From positions 1 to 5,111 of the forward strand of contig JAKAMV010000736.1 in NCBI GenBank assembly GCA_021812735.1: a stretch of 5,111 bases of DNA, in the 5' to 3' direction. This DNA is from Chloroflexota bacterium. GTDB taxonomy: Bacteria > Chloroflexota > Limnocylindria > Limnocylindrales > CSP1-4. Position numbers and translations under genes: made by a program. Within the stretch, counting starts at the first letter, position 1. Each line of letters begins with the position of its first letter. Below the pieces are notes generated by a model. The model was not told the origin of the DNA and searched no databases. It worked only from the letters and a program-made list of their open reading frames with translations. This document shows, piece after piece, positions 4,995-5,111 of the stretch.

Positions 4995-5111
4995 CCTCTT
5001 CGTGCAGTGCGACGTCAGCCGATGGGAGGAGGTCGACGGGCTCGCGCGCAGGGCCCGAGAGTGGGCGGGCGAGTTCGACCTGATCGCCAACAACGCGGGG
5101 GTCGTGGCCGG
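4990..5111 (+). CDS. Short-chain dehydrogenase/reductase fragment lacking its N-terminal Rossmann motif
   Basis: From about 4993 the frame reads GLFVQCDVSRWEEVDGLARR and then AREWAGEFDLIANNAGVVA, running off the right edge. CDVS is the usual acidic D-V pair that contacts the adenine ring of NAD(P), and IANNAGVV holds the NNAG motif of beta strand 4. Both are diagnostic of the classical SDR family. In an intact SDR a TGxxxGIG dinucleotide-binding motif should lie about 50 residues before CDVS. None is found in any plus frame upstream; the G-tract array and the palindromic element occupy that space instead. The frame is open back to 4615, and GTG codons at 4882 or 4795 would be formal starts without a credible protein. 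The order of residues suggests a 5'-damaged gene or pseudogene. An assembly fault is also possible. The start coordinate is where recognisable homology begins. Confidence 0.75.

Noticed and set aside
4878..5093. A 71-residue minus-strand frame across the G-tract array and SDR fragment
   Set aside because: It is antisense to a clear SDR segment, and its middle is a translated tandem repeat with no recognisable motif.

Overview
The window is very GC-rich (well above 65% by eye, with nearly every codon third position G or C). It carries two F420-type luciferase-like oxidoreductases and a VKOR-family membrane protein. Together these point to a high-GC bacterium of the Actinomycetota or of a high-GC Chloroflexota lineage (for example the Limnocylindria/Ellin6529 group). 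The sequence alone does not separate these two options.

Layout from left to right: (1) 1-1047, minus strand: a CoA-binding NDP-forming acyl-CoA synthetase whose C-terminus runs off the left edge. (2) 1048-1287: a divergent, hairpin-rich control region. (3) 1288-2103, plus: an 8-helix VKOR-family disulfide-bond oxidoreductase that appears to be an internal duplication, with a cysteine-free first half and a catalytic second half. (4) 2130-2978, minus, convergent with VKOR: a luciferase-like (LLM) oxidoreductase. (5) 3044-3979, plus, divergent from the previous gene: a second LLM oxidoreductase, probably made from a leaderless mRNA. (6) 3980-4134: a promoter region with several short dyads and a 16-codon leader ORF whose stop overlaps the next start as ATGA. 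(7) 4135-4614, plus: an Lrp/AsnC-family regulator. (8) 4615-5111: a repeat-rich tail. It holds three 8-bp repeats, a roughly 125-bp element bounded by inverted repeats, a G-tract tandem array, and then, abruptly, the middle of a short-chain dehydrogenase that runs off the right edge without its N-terminal nucleotide-binding motif.

The genes do not form one obvious operon, since strands alternate. The theme is mixed redox and acyl-CoA metabolism: an energy-conserving acyl-CoA/acid interconversion enzyme, disulfide-bond formation at the membrane, and two flavin/F420-type oxidoreductases sharing a 65-bp divergent intergenic region. The Lrp/AsnC protein has its own promoter and is most simply read as autoregulated. 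It might also act on the neighbouring LLM genes, but nothing in the sequence proves that.

The most notable items are the apparent tandem-duplicated VKOR, the inverted-repeat element at 4757-4881, the array-plus-truncated-SDR junction, and the overlapping leader ORF of the Lrp gene. I see no CRISPR array, tRNA, rRNA, transposase or recognisable defence system.
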